Origin: Novosphingobium sp. Gsoil 351
GTDB lineage: Bacteria; Pseudomonadota; Alphaproteobacteria; Sphingomonadales; Sphingomonadaceae
Direction: 5' to 3'
DNA length: 64,000 nt
Assembly: GCF_009707465.1 (NCBI RefSeq)
Contig: NZ_CP046120.1
Coordinates: 434,001-498,000, forward strand
Shown: in pieces, positions 63,999-64,000 of the stretch
How the letters are laid out: every line of letters begins with the position of its first letter
Position numbering within the stretch: the first letter of the stretch is position 1
Program-made: the position numbers and the translations under genes
Notes under the pieces: generated by a model
Told to the model about the DNA's origin: nothing
Databases searched by the model: none
The model's input: only the letters and a program-made list of their open reading frames with translations

Positions 63999-64000
63999 CG

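Overview
The window is chromosomal DNA from a high-GC alphaproteobacterium, most likely a member of Sphingomonadales (Sphingomonadaceae or Erythrobacteraceae). The pointers are an F1-only ATP synthase operon (atpHAGDC, no F0 genes) with an 85-residue epsilon subunit, a CcrM-type GANTC methyltransferase, a split three-gene transhydrogenase, an aa3-oxidase subunit IV micro-protein, and many short G/C-rich palindromic intergenic repeats of the kind seen in sphingomonads. No prophage, transposase, CRISPR array, rRNA or tRNA gene was found; most of the window is core genome.

Layout. 1-6.5 kb: partial dienelactone hydrolase, F1 ATP synthase operon, an EamA permease. 6.6-14.4 kb: cpaF without other tad genes, a helix-turn-helix protein, a decayed zinc-ribbon gene, two glutathione transferases, a GNAT enzyme, a second EamA permease, an acyl-CoA synthetase and an entericidin-like lipoprotein. 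14.4-20 kb: a leftward glycine cleavage operon gcvT-gcvH-(glycosyltransferase-like)-gcvPA-gcvPB headed by a tandem glycine riboswitch. 20-26 kb: leftward genes for dGTPase, a Rossmann protein, an Asp/Glu racemase homologue, and a hydrolase/diheme cytochrome/beta-helix operon. 26-30.3 kb: DUF2147, DUF1330, the transhydrogenase genes with a DUF559 nuclease gene between pntAB and pntAA, and the aa3 subunit IV. 30.4-36.9 kb: an NtrC-type regulator with an altered GAFTGA loop, PilZ protein, folP, ccrM, rnhB and a PQQ-type sugar dehydrogenase. 37-47 kb: GNAT, DUF1285, NUDIX, cca, NamZ-type muramidase, DOMON-like protein, tyrS, PilZ protein, MFS exporter, cysK, dienelactone hydrolase and an exported protein. 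47-64 kb: acyl-CoA dehydrogenase and MerR regulator, hisI, comF, a methyltransferase, ppdK, glyQS, two TraB/GumN proteins, a GFA enzyme, rplY, pth, ychF, a DUF1206 membrane protein and a second MerR regulator.

Three cross-cutting observations stand out. (1) Five otherwise normal housekeeping genes (folP, tyrS, cysK, an acyl-CoA dehydrogenase, comF) each carry one single-base frameshift, four of them exactly at a G/C homopolymer of 5-6 bases; base-calling errors are the simplest explanation. (2) Palindromic repeats sit directly before start codons and supply the Shine-Dalgarno sequence of at least four genes (dgt, the DUF559 gene, pth, ychF), and one repeat encodes the C-terminal tail of RNase HII. 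(3) Seven GANTC sites lie within 164 bases upstream of ccrM, whose product methylates that sequence, suggesting autoregulation.
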